Shown here piece after piece: positions 11,792 to 23,453 of a stretch of DNA of 64,000 nucleotides. The stretch covers positions 19,095,001 to 19,159,000 of the forward strand of contig NC_053046.1 in NCBI RefSeq assembly GCF_003473485.1. The letters run 5' to 3'. Positions within the stretch are counted from its first letter, which is position 1, and each line of letters starts with the position of its first letter. The position numbers and the translations under genes are program-made. Origin of the DNA: Medicago truncatula (lineage: Eukaryota > Streptophyta > Magnoliopsida > Fabales > Fabaceae). The notes under the pieces were generated by a model. That model made no database searches, was not told where the DNA came from, and was given only the letters and a program-made list of their open reading frames with translations.

Positions 11792-12443
11792 TAGTATTAG
11801 TGTAAAAGTGTGGCATCCTCAGGTTCCTTTGAAGGTTTCAGTTTTTACGTGGCGGCTTATCCGAGATCGATTACCTACGAAAGCTAATCTGGCGATTCGT
11901 GGTGTTGTCCCCGCGGATGATATCTTGTGTTTCTGGTTGTGGTCACGTGGAGACAGCTGGTCATTTATTTTTATCTTGTACTACATTTGCATCTTTGTGG
12001 CAGCAGGTGCGTGATTGGATTGGTTTTTCAGGAGTGGACCCTAACATCATTACAGATCATCTGGTGCAGTTTACTCATTTGGCAGGTGTTGGTAAAGCAA
12101 AAAGATCATTCTTGCAATTTATTTGGCTGTTGTGTGCTTGGGTTTTGTGGAGTGAACGTAACAACCGTCTTTTCAATAATTCTATTAATATTGTCCCTCA
12201 ATTGTTAAATAAGGTTAAATTGTTATCTTTGGGGTGGCTGAAAGCTAAAAAGGTTGTGTTTGTTTATGGTACGCAGAGATGGTGGTCAGATCATTTTGCT
12301 TGTTTGAGTTTGACTAACTAGTGTAATCTCTGTTTGTTGTGTTCTTAAACTCTTGTAATTTTTAGTGGTATCCTAGGCACACCTTGTGCTTGGATGTTGC
12401 TGTGTGTTATTTAATTTCATTTTGATTTCTTAAAAAAAAAAAT
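11792..12443 (+). mobile_element. LINE 3' end with zf-RVT domain
   Basis: Two overlapping frames give VWHPQVPLKVSVFTWRLI, then LPTKANLAIRGVV and CGHVETAGHLFLSC, and end in LLCAWVLWSERNNRLFNN. This is the zinc-binding domain (zf-RVT) at the C-terminus of plant LINE reverse transcriptases, including its CxxC...HLFxxC pattern. One frame change lies near 11930. The 3' part has the CACACCTTGTGCTTGGATG word and ends in poly(A) near 12443. 5'-truncated and dead. Confidence 0.8.
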
Positions 12444-12864
12444 TAATGTAAAAGATAAAGTATAAGAGTACATACTTAAATTACTTAAATTTAATGAAGT
12501 CATCTCTTCAAATGTATGAATTGTATGTATCTCAAAAATTAATTCCTTTAGAAAACTGAGTCATACAAACACGTTGTATTACATATTTTATATATAAATT
12601 GAGACTTTCGTGTATTACACTGAAGTTATCATGCATAAAAAAATTCTTGAATTCACCTCAGATAAATATTTCTCTTCAAAATCAACGGTAAACTTATCCA
12701 TACTCTTGCTTAACAATTCAAACTTTAAATATTTATATTTCATCATTCTTCCCTTAAAAAAAATAATAATCATAATTCTCGTTTTCTTTTTTCACAAAAA
12801 TTCATTAATGTCTAATTAGCTTTACAGCTTCTACAAGTCCGAAACAATTCGCTTTGTAAGGCAA
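12444..12864. other. AT-rich gap
   Basis: No gene or element ends recognised between the LINE tail and the foldback element. Confidence 0.4.
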
Positions 12865-13541
12865 ATTTAATTATGAAGCAAATAGTTACTTTAGAACTTG
12901 ACTTTGCACCTCGCTGTCACATAGGTCTCTGACTCAGGATTAAATACAAATAAGTTCCTGACTCTACACTTCCGTTATCACTTTAGTCCTTGCGATTAAA
13001 AAAATATGTTAAGTGATGATGTGGCACGCTAACAAGGAGTATGACGTGTCATATGGACTAAAGTGAAAGTAAAAAATGGTGACTTTGCTCTCTGAATCGA
13101 AAATCAATATCCTCAATTTACTGTTAGATCCCTACTGTGTATACTTACTTCAGTTAGGTCCCTAAATCGAAAATCAATATCATCAACTTACTGTTAGGTC
13201 CCTGACTGTGATACTTACTGTCAGTTAAGTTCCTGACAGTAAAAAGGAAATTTCACTAAGATCTTTGACAAGTTGTTAGTTTAACACGCTATTTACCGAC
13301 AACACTAAGGTATCTGTGCTAAATACCAAAATATTATTATAACACTTATAAAAATGATTCCATAGTTTAATAACAAATGTTTCCATAACATAGCTATTAA
13401 GTCATTAAGGTCAACCATAGAGTAATCAAAAGATTCCAAATATGGTGCAATCTTTTGATTACTCTATGGTTAACCTTAATGACTTAATAGCTATGTTATG
13501 GAAACATTTGTTATTAAACTATGGAATCATTTTTATAAGTG

Positions 13542-15799
13542 TGATAACATGTAAAATGCAATATTATTTTAGCTCGACTTACACATTTTTTGATCTTGAT
13601 TTTATAGATTTTTGCAATTTTATACTGGTATTGTGTGTCTATTTCAGGTATATGTTGATTAAAAGTCTTTGCGCGTCAAAATGATGAGATTCGGCGAAAA
13701 AAGAAAAGAAAGGGTAAAAAAGGGAAAAAGGTTAAAAAGTTAGAAGTTAGTGGAAGTAAAAGGCAACCACTACTGAGAAAATGACCAGAAGCACTTCAGA
13801 GCAGATTTTTCCCCATAAATAAACCTGAAGAACTCAGTTGAAGACACCAAGCTTTTTACAGATTAGAGATAAATTCACAATTGATTGAAATCAAAGTTTT
13901 CAAATTTTTTTTGCTACCGTATAATCTACACGTAGAACATGCTTATTATAATTACCATGTCCGAGTAGATTTCCAGAGTCCGGAATGTGATGAATGTCGT
14001 ACCAATGGTGCTCTGTTAAGTTGTATGATTAGAAACTGTAACAGAAATTGTTTTTAAGTCTGAAAATTCTGATTTTTAACAATTAATATTTACAGCGAAA
14101 GTTGAAATAAAGTGACACCGGTTTCATATCGAAAGAGTGAAATCTGTATCTGATCATGGAATTTTTAGGAATTGATTTTGAAATACAGTTAAAGCATTTT
14201 CTTTAATTAATTTAGAAATTTCTAATTTTCAAAAAGACTATTTTAAACTTATGGTCGTACATGCGAAAGCTGGCGCTTGTGAGTTTAAAATACGGTATCG
14301 GGCACGCGAAAACCGACGGTACCTTTAAATTAATATTTTTACTAAAAATAACTTTTCGCGCGTAAATTGATTAGTTTTCAAATGGAGTTTTGAAGTTGTA
14401 AGGCGTACACGCGAAAGCGGTCAAATAGATTACAAAGTCAAAATTTGGTGTCGTACACGTGAAAGCTGGCGACCCCTTTAATTTAATTCTTTTTACACGC
14501 GAAAATATTGTCTTGTTACAATAAAGCTTAATTACCTTTTTGGTCCTCTAACTATTTAATTGGTATCGGTTTGGTCCTCTAACTAAAAATTGATTTATTT
14601 TGGTCCTTTAAGTTTATCACCGTTACTATATTTCGTCCTTTCTGTTAGTTTTAATAGAAGAACCGTTAGGGTTTGTACAACATCATCAACAACAGCAAGG
14701 AAAAACCCAAAAACTCTTAAAATTCATACACAAACCCAGAACTTCATAAACAACAAAAAATTCAAATTTCATAACAAAAACCTTAAACAAGAAAATCATG
14801 TTTCTATGTATAACCTAACTCATCTTCTTCCCAATATCCTTTCCGTACAAATTCCAAAACTATATCTCTTTCCATACAAATTCCAGAACCATATCTCTTT
14901 AAAACTCTATCTCTTTCCATGCTGCCTTTCCAGTATTTATAATTGTACTGTTGTTGCACTTATTTGCTTTAATTCAAACGACAATTTCATATTGCTGCAT
15001 GCCCTTTCTTTTGAATTGAATTTCTAAGGCTATGAATCAACACTGTGTCATGCCCTTTTGATTTGTTGTGGTTGTCGTGGCTATTTTGTTTCAATGAGTT
15101 TGTTTTTTATGAAGGATTGGTGATGATGAGTTTAGATCCGAAAATGTTTTTTTTAAGGAATGATGATGATGAGTTTAGATCTGAAAATGGGTTTTTGTGA
15201 AGGATTGGTGGTGGTGATGATGATAGATTAGATTGAATTTTTAAATTGGATCCAAAAATGGGTTTATGGATTTGTATTTGTAGAAGAAGAAATGATGATG
15301 ATGAAGAATTGATGAAGAGATGTTGATTTGTTTTGCTGAGTTTTTTTTTTATAAGGTTGATGAAGGTTGATGGGGAAGATGATGAAGAAGTTGAATGCAG
15401 ATGATGATTGTATAAACCCTAACTTTTTATTAATAAAATTAACGGAAAGGACTAAAAGTAGTAACAGAGAGAAATTTAAGGGACCAAAATAAATCAAATT
15501 TTAGTTAGGGGACCAAACCAATACTAATTAAATAGTTAAGGGACCAAAAAGGTAATTTAGCCTTACAATAATAAAATGCAATTTAGCAAGCATCAATGGT
15601 CGACACAAATTGCATTACGCGCTCTCGTCATTTAAAGTAATTAAAAACAAGTTATTTTCCCAATTTTGCAACCAAAATAATTTGTTTCGCCTTAGATAAA
15701 CAACGTGACAATAGATAACAGTACTTGACATTGGTCTCTGTGGGATTCGACATCTTTTATACTAAAATCTGATATTTTTGTGCACTTGCGGACCTATCA
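13542..15799. mobile_element. Solo LTR, Ty3/gypsy type, itself interrupted by a MITE
   Basis: The segment starts TGATAACATG, ends GACCTATCA and is flanked by AAGTG on both sides (13537-13541 and 15800-15804), a 5-bp duplication. Once the nested MITE (14525-15562) is set aside the LTR is about 1.2 kb. It contains several copies of a CGTACACGCGAAAGC-type word, and its 3' part (GTGGGATTCGAC, then CACTTGCGGACC) resembles ends of legume Ty3/gypsy LTRs. No internal region remains. A fossil produced by LTR-LTR recombination. Confidence 0.8.
14525..15562. mobile_element. Mutator-type element, GGTCC-repeat family, 1.04 kb
   Basis: Inverted ends AGCTTAATTACC and GGTAATTTAGCC continue inward for over 100 bp as TTTTTGGTCCTCTAACTATT and its complement. 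TTACAATAA flanks it (14516-14524, 15563-15571), a perfect 9-bp duplication. The middle holds short open frames and GATGATGATGAG repeats but no known domain. It inserted into the solo LTR, so it is the youngest layer of this nest. Confidence 0.8.
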
Positions 15800-16372
15800 A
15801 AGTGTTATAGTAATATTTTGGTATTTAACACAGATACCTTAGTGTTGTCGGTAAATAGCATGTTAAACTAAAAACTTGTCAAGGATCTTAGTTAAATTTC
15901 GTTTTTACTGTCAGGGACCTAACTGACAGTAAGTATACAAAGTCAGAGACCTAACAGTAAGTAGATGATATTGATTTTCGATTCAGGGACCTAACTGATA
16001 GTAAGTATACACAGTCAGGGATCTAACAATAAATTGAGGACATTGATTTTTGATGCAGGACCAAAGTGACTATTTTTTACTTTCACTTTTGTCCCTGTGA
16101 CACGTCATACTCCTTGTCAGCGTGCCACATCATCGCTTAACAGATTGTTTTAACGACAAGGACTAAAGTGATAACGGAAATGTAGAGTCAGAGACTTGTT
16201 TGTATTTAATCCTAAGTCAGGGACCTATGTGACTGGGAGATGCAGAGCATGAGACTAAAATGACTATTTGCTATTTAATTATGCATCAATCACATAAAAT
16301 AATTCAATTTGCTTTGGTGAACTTAAACATACATAATACTTAACCAACCTTGTCGAGAAGAGAAGAGATCAA

Positions 16373-16956
16373 TTGACTCCAAGAGTAAGTCTAAAGACTT
16401 ACTCCAAATCTTAACCCTTTGATTTTAATAGTAATTAAAGGTTGTGATCTATTGCATTAATCCTTGAACCTTTTATACGCCTTCTCCTAAACATCACATG
16501 AGATGAGAGTGCACGGCCGAAAGAGATCTCAAACAAACAGTGTAAGCCACCATGATTATCATTATCTCAACAAGAATTTTTTTGATTGAACCCGATTGAA
16601 GACTAATTTTTATTCTAACCGATAGAGGATTGTGATGTTAATTGAATCAGTTTTTTTTTAATTTTTTTTTTTATTCATAAAGATGATATAAACCTTGTTT
16701 TTGACAGCCATAGATCATATAATAAACATAAAGGGCACCGGATGTTAATTAAAGGTATACAGAAAATGTTCATACGCTCACTGGTACGGGATTGTTTGAG
16801 AAGGAGTATTTTATCTTAGTATTTTCTTGAAAGGGAGAAGAAGGCGTATAACAACCAAACACTATGGATTAATAGCAATTAATTACAGCAATTAATTAAT
16901 ATGAAGATCAATGGTTATGATTAGGAGTAAGTCTTTTGACTTACTCTTGGAGTCAA
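16373..16956. mobile_element. MITE with GACTCCAAGAGTAAGTC ends
   Basis: TTGACTCCAAGAGTAAGTC at the left and its complement at the right form inverted ends of about 60 bp. A nested small palindrome GTAAGTCTAAAGACTTAC lies in each end. I could not define a convincing target duplication, so the superfamily is open. Confidence 0.65.
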
Positions 16957-17012
16957 TGGATTCCTTCTATGTCCAGAAACATCAAATAAATTACGAAAGA
17001 GATATAATTCAA

Positions 17013-17196
17013 GGATAATGTTAACGAGTCCCCCGGTGCCACCGGGACACCGATTAAGGATTCAAAAGCAATAAGTTTTACATTGAAATTTGTGTTGTCA
17101 ACTCTTCAAAAGCATAAAAAGTGTTGTTTTCATTTTAAAACTTTCTTTTTTTTAATTTTCTTAACCAGTGTCTCCGGTATACGGGTTAACATAACC
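17013..17196. mobile_element. Mutator-type MITE, 184 bp
   Basis: Ends GGATAATGTTAAC and GTTAACATAACC are inverted, with CCGGTG-rich sub-terminal parts. TATAATTCAA flanks it on both sides (17003-17012 and 17197-17206), a 10-bp target duplication. Non-coding. Confidence 0.75.
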
Positions 17197-17229
17197 TATA
17201 ATTCAATTGTATTGCACTCATATAGTTTA

Positions 17230-17925
17230 CTAATCTTAGAGTTTGTGTGAGCATTCAATGTTTATTTATTATTTTTCAACCCTCGTTTAAGGTTAGGAAG
17301 TTTAAGACTAGGTGTCTTAGTGGTTTTTGTAATCAGGTTGGATTACTAGTAAAAAAATTCTCAAGTGTGAAGGGATTGGACGTAATCCCAAGTTGTGGGA
17401 TGACCTATGATAAATACCTGGGTCAATTCTCTTTCCCTTAACTCTTTCCATTCTACTCTTTGAATTGTGCTTAACTTTGAAAAAGAGTTACTAAATAGAA
17501 AAGAAACCAACATAATTCAAACATATTTTTTTTTGTGTTTTTCTCACCTTCAACTAACATCAGAGCAGGGTCTTTATGTTAACACTTAATAGTGCTAGTG
17601 AAAAGATGTTGGGAAAAACATGTCCACCACCACTGAAACCAAAATTGAGTCTCATTCCATTTTGTCTAGACATCATGTTTTCAATGGTGACGCTGAACAA
17701 TTTTCTTGGTGGAAAACCAAATTATATAGTTTTGTCATAACCCAAGATGAAGATTTGTGGGATGTGATAGAAGATGGATGTAGTGTATCAGTGAATAAAT
17801 ATGGAGTTTCTCTCAATAGAAAAGCTAAAAAAAAATGCATTATCTTAATCTTGTCTTCACAATCTTATATAACTTGCTTTATCTTAAAATCTTGCATTCA
17901 TACACTAGGTGTGTGTTTTTGAAAT
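17230..17925 (+). mobile_element. Ty1/copia fossil: LTR edge and start of gag
   Basis: An AACATCAGAGCAGGG word near 17557 resembles the usual copia primer-binding region (complement of initiator-Met tRNA). It is followed by a short frame starting at 17620 with the copia gag pattern FNGDAEQFSWWKTKLY and DLWDVIEDG. The LTR part upstream is only partly recognisable. Everything beyond the first part of gag is missing; the element is broken. Confidence 0.65.
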
Positions 17926-18000
17926 GTGCATGTTTTTGTTTGAGTAAATCTTTTCATTTGCTTTTAAAAATTGTGATTTTTTTACTGTTTTTCAAAAGGT

Positions 18001-18165
18001 GAATCATTTCAATGATCAATGTGAATTGGTTCACTGTCTAGAGAAAAATAATGAATTATTTCAGTCAATTGAATGAATCGATTCATTTACTTTCAAAAAT
18101 GTGATTTTAGGTTAAGCGAATTGTTTCATTGTATAGTAAAAAACTGTAAATTGTTTCACTATTCA
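18001..18165. repeat. Array of short near-palindromes GAATNNTTTCA
   Basis: About six loosely spaced copies: GAATCATTTCA, GAATTGGTTCA, GAATTATTTCA, GAATCGATTCA, GAATTGTTTCA and AAATTGTTTCA, 20-45 bp apart. It is non-coding. The design is like the arrays at 40541-40675 and 50831-50955, though each array has its own core. Confidence 0.5.
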
Positions 18166-18179
18166 AAGAAAAATGAAGC

Positions 18180-18745
18180 TTTAGACTCCACCCATCACAA
18201 CCATGTTATAGTTGTGGGAGAGTTCGAGGAGCGTCAAGAATAATAAAGGGTCAATGCTTCATGCCTATAAGAGCGAGAGAGTCGCCATGTTGATCCAAAA
18301 TTGTAAGATATTGATCATAGGGATCATTTCTCTTATATAGATTAATTATTTCATTCATAATAGATGTTGGACTATCTACTCACACTTGAATGCAACAATT
18401 TTCTTCTCAAGTGTGAGAGTCTTCGACATCCTATACATTCACCATAATTATTATGAATGGAACCATCAAGAAGACTTTTAATACAAGGATCCAAGACAAA
18501 GATCCATTTGTGCTCCTTCACCAAGCTAAATCGGAGCTTGGATGCCACTTATTGACGGAGTCCGGGCTAACATCAGAAGTACCAACTAACTAATATACAC
18601 CAATCCTCATGAGAGGGAGACGACATATCTCCATCCAAAATATTAAAACATTGAAAATATAGGCTACCTCTATTATATATGCAACATCTATATCACATTG
18701 ATTTTGATGTAGAATTAATCACACACTTAAATCCAACAAGATTAC
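18180..18745 (-). mobile_element. Small LTR-like (TRIM-type) element, tentative
   Basis: Read on the minus strand, two segments begin alike (TGTTGGATTTAAGTGTG near 18745 and TGTTGCATTCAAGTGTG near 18396) and share CATC/TGATAT words. A short internal part of about 190 bp with GGCATCCAAGCTCC separates them. This suggests a tiny non-coding LTR element. Ends and duplication could not be fixed. Confidence 0.4.
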
Positions 18746-19033
18746 AATATTATACTTATAGTAGTGGCCAACTTGAAGGTTGATTTGAAACCATATCCTA
18801 TTTTTATTCAGGTCTCCACCGAATCAAAGAAGATAAATAAATGACTCATATATTCTCCTCTAACTATATTCGCAACAAAAGTAGATGAAGACTTCTTTAC
18901 CACCCTTTTGGTTTTAGAACAGTCTAACTAAAGGGAAATATCTAGTGTGTAAAAGTGACCTACGTGTACGTGTAACAAATTCATTTGGTCTTATGTATTG
19001 TATGAGATTTTTTAATAGAAGAAATGATAATAA

Positions 19034-19442
19034 AGCAAATTCTATGGTACACCCAACAATTTGAGTGTACCGGTACACTAAATTATTAAATTAATAATTA
19101 AACGAATTGTTTTTTTAAAGAAAAAGAACTAGTTTCTATCATTGACATTACAATAATTAAATCGTATTTATCAAAAACGTCGACGAAATAAAATTTACTT
19201 TTTTTTTGAATTTTTGTTACATATAATAAAGAATATTGATTATTTTTTTATGAGAAAATGTTAAAAATTTAATATAATTCTTATAAACAATGAAATGATA
19301 TTTTTTCTTGTAAAATGATGTTTTCTAAAATATATATATTGATGAATAACTCTTTATTTCATAAAATAATCGTTAAATTATAAATTTTTGAAGTAGGAGT
19401 ACGAGCACACCTCAATTTATGAGGTGTACCGTAGAAGTCCCC
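19034..19442. mobile_element. Mutator-type MITE, 409 bp
   Basis: Inverted sub-terminal parts TTCTATGGTACACCC and GGTGTACCGTAGAA lie just inside the ends. TGATAATAA flanks it perfectly (19025-19033 and 19443-19451), a 9-bp duplication. The core is AT-rich and non-coding. It lies about 0.3 kb upstream of the NRP1-like gene. Confidence 0.75.
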
Positions 19443-19454
19443 TGATAATAATTA

Positions 19455-19552
19455 TTAAAACCTCATACATATAAGTGGAGAGTCACAATTCGAACCTCAA
19501 CCACGACGTCTCATCTAACAATTTCGATATTTTTCCATCGAGTTAAGACATT
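19455..19552 (-). mobile_element. Possible SINE remnant
   Basis: On the minus strand a box-A-like TCTTAACTCGATGG is followed about 50 bp later by GAGGTTCGAATTGTGAC, close to a Pol III box B. No poly(A) tail or flanking repeat could be assigned, so this is weak. Confidence 0.35.
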
Positions 19553-19767
19553 TGGACATGTCAACACACAAAGCAAACAAGCATAGCATCAGAAGCTCCT
19601 ACAAAGACAAGACGCAACCCACCTTAAGGCATATACTTCAACCACAATATTCACATATTTTTTAAGGCATACTCTTCCCTACAAATACCACCTCTCCTAT
19701 ATGCAAGCAATCTCATTACAATAACAACACTTCTTTAATTTCTGATATTGATACACAACTAAAAATT

Positions 19768-20583
19768 ATGGACAACTACAACAACAATTATTATGGTGGT
19801 CATGGGAAGGAACAACGTCACAGCCAGAACCATTCGAGTACCGAGCTTTTTTCCTCTGCTAAGGTCTTGTCGGACGCGGCACAGTCCGTTTACAACCATG
19901 AACCTGGCAAGGTGAACAAGGCCAAGGTTGCGGTTGCTGCTTCCAATATTTTAGGTGCAACTGGTGTTGTTGATGAGAGTAAGGGCGTTGGCATGTATGT
20001 TGACAAAGCCGCTGGTTATCTAAGTCAACATGACTCTTCCTCCGGTGTTCCTACCGGACGAAAAAAGGGTTATTCTGGTGGTGGGTTTGGTGGAAATGGT
20101 GGTTATTATGGAAATAAGGATAATAAGTATCATGAGAGTGGTTATGGACGTTATGGTGGTGGTACTACAGGTGGTGGTTACGGTCTTGATAACCGATCTA
20201 ACAGTGGTTATGGAGGTGGACGTTCTGGTGGAGCTACTGGTGGTGGTTATGGTTCTAATGGTCGTTCCGGTGGTGGTTATGGGAATAATAACGAGAGCGG
20301 GTATGGAGGTGGACGTTTTGGTGGTGGTTATGGTTCCGATGACCGTTCTGGTGGTGGTTATGGCGCTAATGACCGTTATGAGAGTGGATATGGGCGTTCT
20401 GGTGGTGGATATGGTGATGGAGGGCGTTCGAGTATTGGTGGATATGGCGAAGAAAACCGTTCTAGTGGTGGCTATGGATATGGAGGGCGTTCTAGTGGTT
20501 ACGGTAATGAGCAAAGTTTTGGAGGGTATGGTAGGGATGGTCGTGATAGTCGCTTCAGTGGTGGATATGGCTATGTTAATTAA
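19768..20583 (+). CDS. Nodulin-related protein 1-like glycine-rich protein
   Basis: Single-exon gene of 271 residues. Residues 24-88 (STELFSSAKVLSDAAQSVY, KVNKAKVAVAASNILGATG, VGMYVDKAAGYLSQH) match the conserved block of nodulin-related protein 1 (NRP1/TED5 family) of Arabidopsis, which has the same SAKL-AEAAQ, DKAKVAGA-ADIL and YLDKAEKYL order. From residue 100 the protein is a long Gly-Tyr-rich tail of GGGYG, SGYG and GGRS units. Arabidopsis NRP1 has been linked to heat and ABA responses; the role here is inferred. There is no signal peptide or membrane segment. A TACAAATA-like TATA element lies near 19679, and AATAAAA at 20817-20823 fits a poly(A) signal. Antisense and shifted long frames here are side effects of the repeated codons. 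Confidence 0.82.
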   Translation: MDNYNNNYYGGHGKEQRHSQNHSSTELFSSAKVLSDAAQSVYNHEPGKVNKAKVAVAASNILGATGVVDESKGVGMYVDKAAGYLSQHDSSSGVPTGRKKGYSGGGFGGNGGYYGNKDNKYHESGYGRYGGGTTGGGYGLDNRSNSGYGGGRSGGATGGGYGSNGRSGGGYGNNNESGYGGGRFGGGYGSDDRSGGGYGANDRYESGYGRSGGGYGDGGRSSIGGYGEENRSSGGYGYGGRSSGYGNEQSFGGYGRDGRDSRFSGGYGYVN

Positions 20584-20816
20584 TTAGGTTAGAAATTATA
20601 TGGTTCAAGGGTTTTGGTGACAGTACTGATTTTAGTTTTCACTGAATTAAACAGTTATAAATTATGAATTAAATAAGGGGCATATATAAGTACTTATATC
20701 TAAACTTTGCACTTTTCTCTTATCTTTTCTTTAGCTTTAGTAGTTTGATTAGTTACTTGGTCTGTAGTAATGTATTCCTATATGGAAATATCTATCTGTA
20801 TTTGCCTTTAGTTAAA

Positions 20817-20823
20817 TAATAAA
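20817..20823 (+). terminator. Likely poly(A) signal of the NRP1-like gene
   Basis: AATAAAA about 235 nt past the stop codon, followed by GT/T-rich sequence. Position and motif fit a plant near-upstream polyadenylation element. Confidence 0.5.
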
Positions 20824-20884
20824 AGTTGTATTGATATTTTAATTGTGAGATAAAAAAAAATGTTAAAAGACAATTATTTTAGAG

Positions 20885-23453
20885 AAGTGATACATAAACA
20901 CACTTATGTGGCAAACCATCATGTACATCCTCATATGTGACATTTTTTTATTAATTACATGAGGACAATTTTGTCAAACAATAAAAATTTAAGGGCAATT
21001 TTGTCAGAAACACTTTGCAACTTTCTCTTTCTCACTCTCTTCTCTCTCTTTCATTCTCTGGCTCATCTCCCTGCATGTTTTCCTCTCCACCGCTTTCCAT
21101 ATTTCTTCCTCCGCCGCCACCGCACCACCGCCGTCACCACCATCATATCTCTCTCCCGTTCTCGTTGTCATATGACCGTCACCACCACCATTCTTCCCTC
21201 TTCTGTCATACAAGGGTGGTTGGAGGTGGCCGAAGGCTCCAAAGCCACCGCCTTCTTCCCTCTTCTGTCATACAAGTCCAAGTCTTCAGTCCAAACTTCA
21301 GCTTTCTTAATTTCTTCCACAACTTCCTCTTTATCTACCAACAAATTTCCCTAACTCAATTCACAATCCAAGCTCAAATTTCCCCTTTCATTTCCATTTC
21401 AATTTCCACATTCAAATTTCACACCTTTTATCTATTTCCTCCATTCTTAATTTCCCTTCAAAATTCACAAACTTTACACTGATTTTGCATATGGATTTTC
21501 TCCAATTTTGTTTAAATTCAACCGGGTGAGAAAGAGAAAGAAAGAAAGGATTGAGAGAGAGAGAGAGACGAAACCAGCCAGAGTTGCAAGACTTGTTAAA
21601 ATTTTCTTTTCTTTTAATTTTGTTTTCTTTTACTTATAAATTAAAATAAAATTAATTTCCAACAAAGCACATGATGCCACATCAGGGTGGTATGAGGGGT
21701 GGATGGAAATAAAGGTGGTTCATCAAACATAATCTATTATTTTAAGATGGAAGAATTATTTATAAGATTGTTGCATATTGCTAATGGGTGTGGATCCTAT
21801 AACTTTAATTTACATTTTCAATTCACTGCTACAACAACGATATTTAGTAACAATTTCAATGTAACAACGGTAAAATTGTTACCTTGTATAGCATATGTTT
21901 TTCAAATGCCATTGTAACATGTGAAAATTTGTTATCATCCTAACATAGTGAAAAATGGTTATAATGAGTATGATAGAATCACAAGAATCCATCGTGATTT
22001 TTTAAAAGTTATACTTTATAGTTTTTGTAAAATCACGGTGGATCACCATCATTCTAGCATACCCATTGTAATTTGAAACACACACCCAATGATATTGTAA
22101 CAAGTCAGGAAAAAAAATGTTACATCCAGTACACCTAGCAATAGTCAAAATAAAATTTCTTTTATTCTATTTTCATTTTATCTCATTCATTAAGTGTCAC
22201 ACATTCTCACCCATTTTCACCGTGGAACTTGACTCTCTTCACCGTGGAACTCTCACTATACTCATTCTCATATTCACCCATCGAGCTTCACACGAACTCT
22301 CACTTGAACCATTGAACTTCACTCTTTCTTCATCTTCACCATCGAACTTCACCGATTTGCATCCACAACATTGTTCGAACTTCACAGTTGTAGATCCATT
22401 GAACTTCACAATCACTTATCTAGAACACCGATCAAAATTTGCCGATCCAACGTCACAATTGCTCTCACATATCGAACTATTCGCAGATCCTTATCATACC
22501 GATTGAATCCATCCTCTTCACAATAACTTCAGACAGATCGATCCATTCACGTGTTTCATTTCTCAAATCAATTGAATTCAAAATCGGCTTACAACTGCTT
22601 CATTGTCGCCATTTTCAAGGAATTAGGATTCATCATAATCACTTTCAAATTCTTTCACAATCGCTTCTCGATTCAGTGAATTTTTTATTTGTTTAATTTT
22701 ATTTTTGAGGGGATTATTTGTTTAAACTACAACCAGAACGTTTAAACTACAACCAAACCACATTAGATACAACATAAAAATGGTTCTTCTCCTCTCATCG
22801 AGGTTGCCTTGTGTAACAAGCTTTCTCCCATGTGGAAATATATATCTTGCTAGATGGGGAATTGCTTCCTTAGGGAAGGGATTATATGAATTTTTCATTC
22901 CCTAATATTTAGGATGTAGGAAGTGTTAGATCAGTATCATCTTGGGATTAAAGTTCAGGATTTTTTAAGCTTTTTTTTTTATGGAAATTTTAATATAATT
23001 TTAATAGGGATTAATGTTGGAAGCTCGCTTATTTGTAGGATCCTTAAACATAATTAACCCTAATATTAATAACAATAACGAAAATGAGAAAGATGAAGAT
23101 TGATGAATCATACAGGGCGAGCAAGAATCCGATGAAGTGATGACCACGTGAGATTTAGTTAAGCAAATATGAGCCTTTTGATTAAATAAAATCGATGGTT
23201 GAGATTTGGTGTCAGCGAATCAGTCGACATCTGATGTCAACAGATCCTAACTCAATTAATAATATTTTTTAAGGAAAACAAATTAATAATAATTAATTTG
23301 CTCATAAAAAACAAATTAATAATTATTCAAAAAATTAATTGATTATAGTAATTTGCAACAACATTAAAAAAACAAATTGATTTTCTTAAAAAAAAAAAAA
23401 CTTATTAATTTGTAGCAACATTAAAAACAAATTATTAAGTAACAATATTAAGA
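20885..23453. other. Intergenic, low-complexity and repeat-like
   Basis: No gene was accepted. 21010-21480 is a CT-rich tract with CCGCCGCCACCGCACCACCG and a 67-bp spaced duplicate of TTCTTCCCTCTTCTGTCATA. 21975-22050 contains a hairpin (ATCGTGATTTTTTAAAA against TTTTGTAAAATCACGGT). 22230-22410 has about seven loose copies of GAACTTCAC. Several plus-strand frames of 70-155 codons here are built from this biased sequence. Confidence 0.4.

Larger units (their letters stand above)
12876..16272. mobile_element. Large Mutator-type foldback element, with nested insertions
   Basis: The two arms are long inverted repeats of each other. The left arm runs 12876-13440. The right arm is 13450-13541 plus 15800-16272, split by a later LTR insertion. 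The centre (13341-13541) is a nearly perfect hairpin with a loop around CCAAATATGG. Tips AGCAAATAG and CTATTTGCT are complementary. The 11-bp repeat ATTTAATTATG flanks the whole (12865-12875, 16273-16283), the size expected for Mutator-like elements. Without the insertions the element would be about 1.1 kb and almost one palindrome. No transposase coding was seen, so it is non-autonomous. Confidence 0.8.

Noticed and set aside
11781-12014. ORF starting with an ATG at 11781
   Set aside because: The ATG is formed by the SINE poly(A) tail and the target duplication; the downstream sequence is a LINE zf-RVT domain.
20020-20587. Long frames in other phases and on the minus strand over the glycine-rich gene (164 and 185 codons)
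   Set aside because: They are by-products of the repetitive GGT-GGT-TAT coding sequence; their translations are simple Val/Met or Thr/Ile repeats without domains.
21015-21482. 155-codon plus-strand frame rich in Ser, Pro and His
   Set aside because: It is built from a CT-rich low-complexity tract, overlaps other equally long frames, and has no domain or promoter context.
20885-21735. A possible MITE with ends around GTGATACATAAAC and GGTTCATCAAAC
   Set aside because: The two ends pair too poorly by eye and no target duplication could be found.
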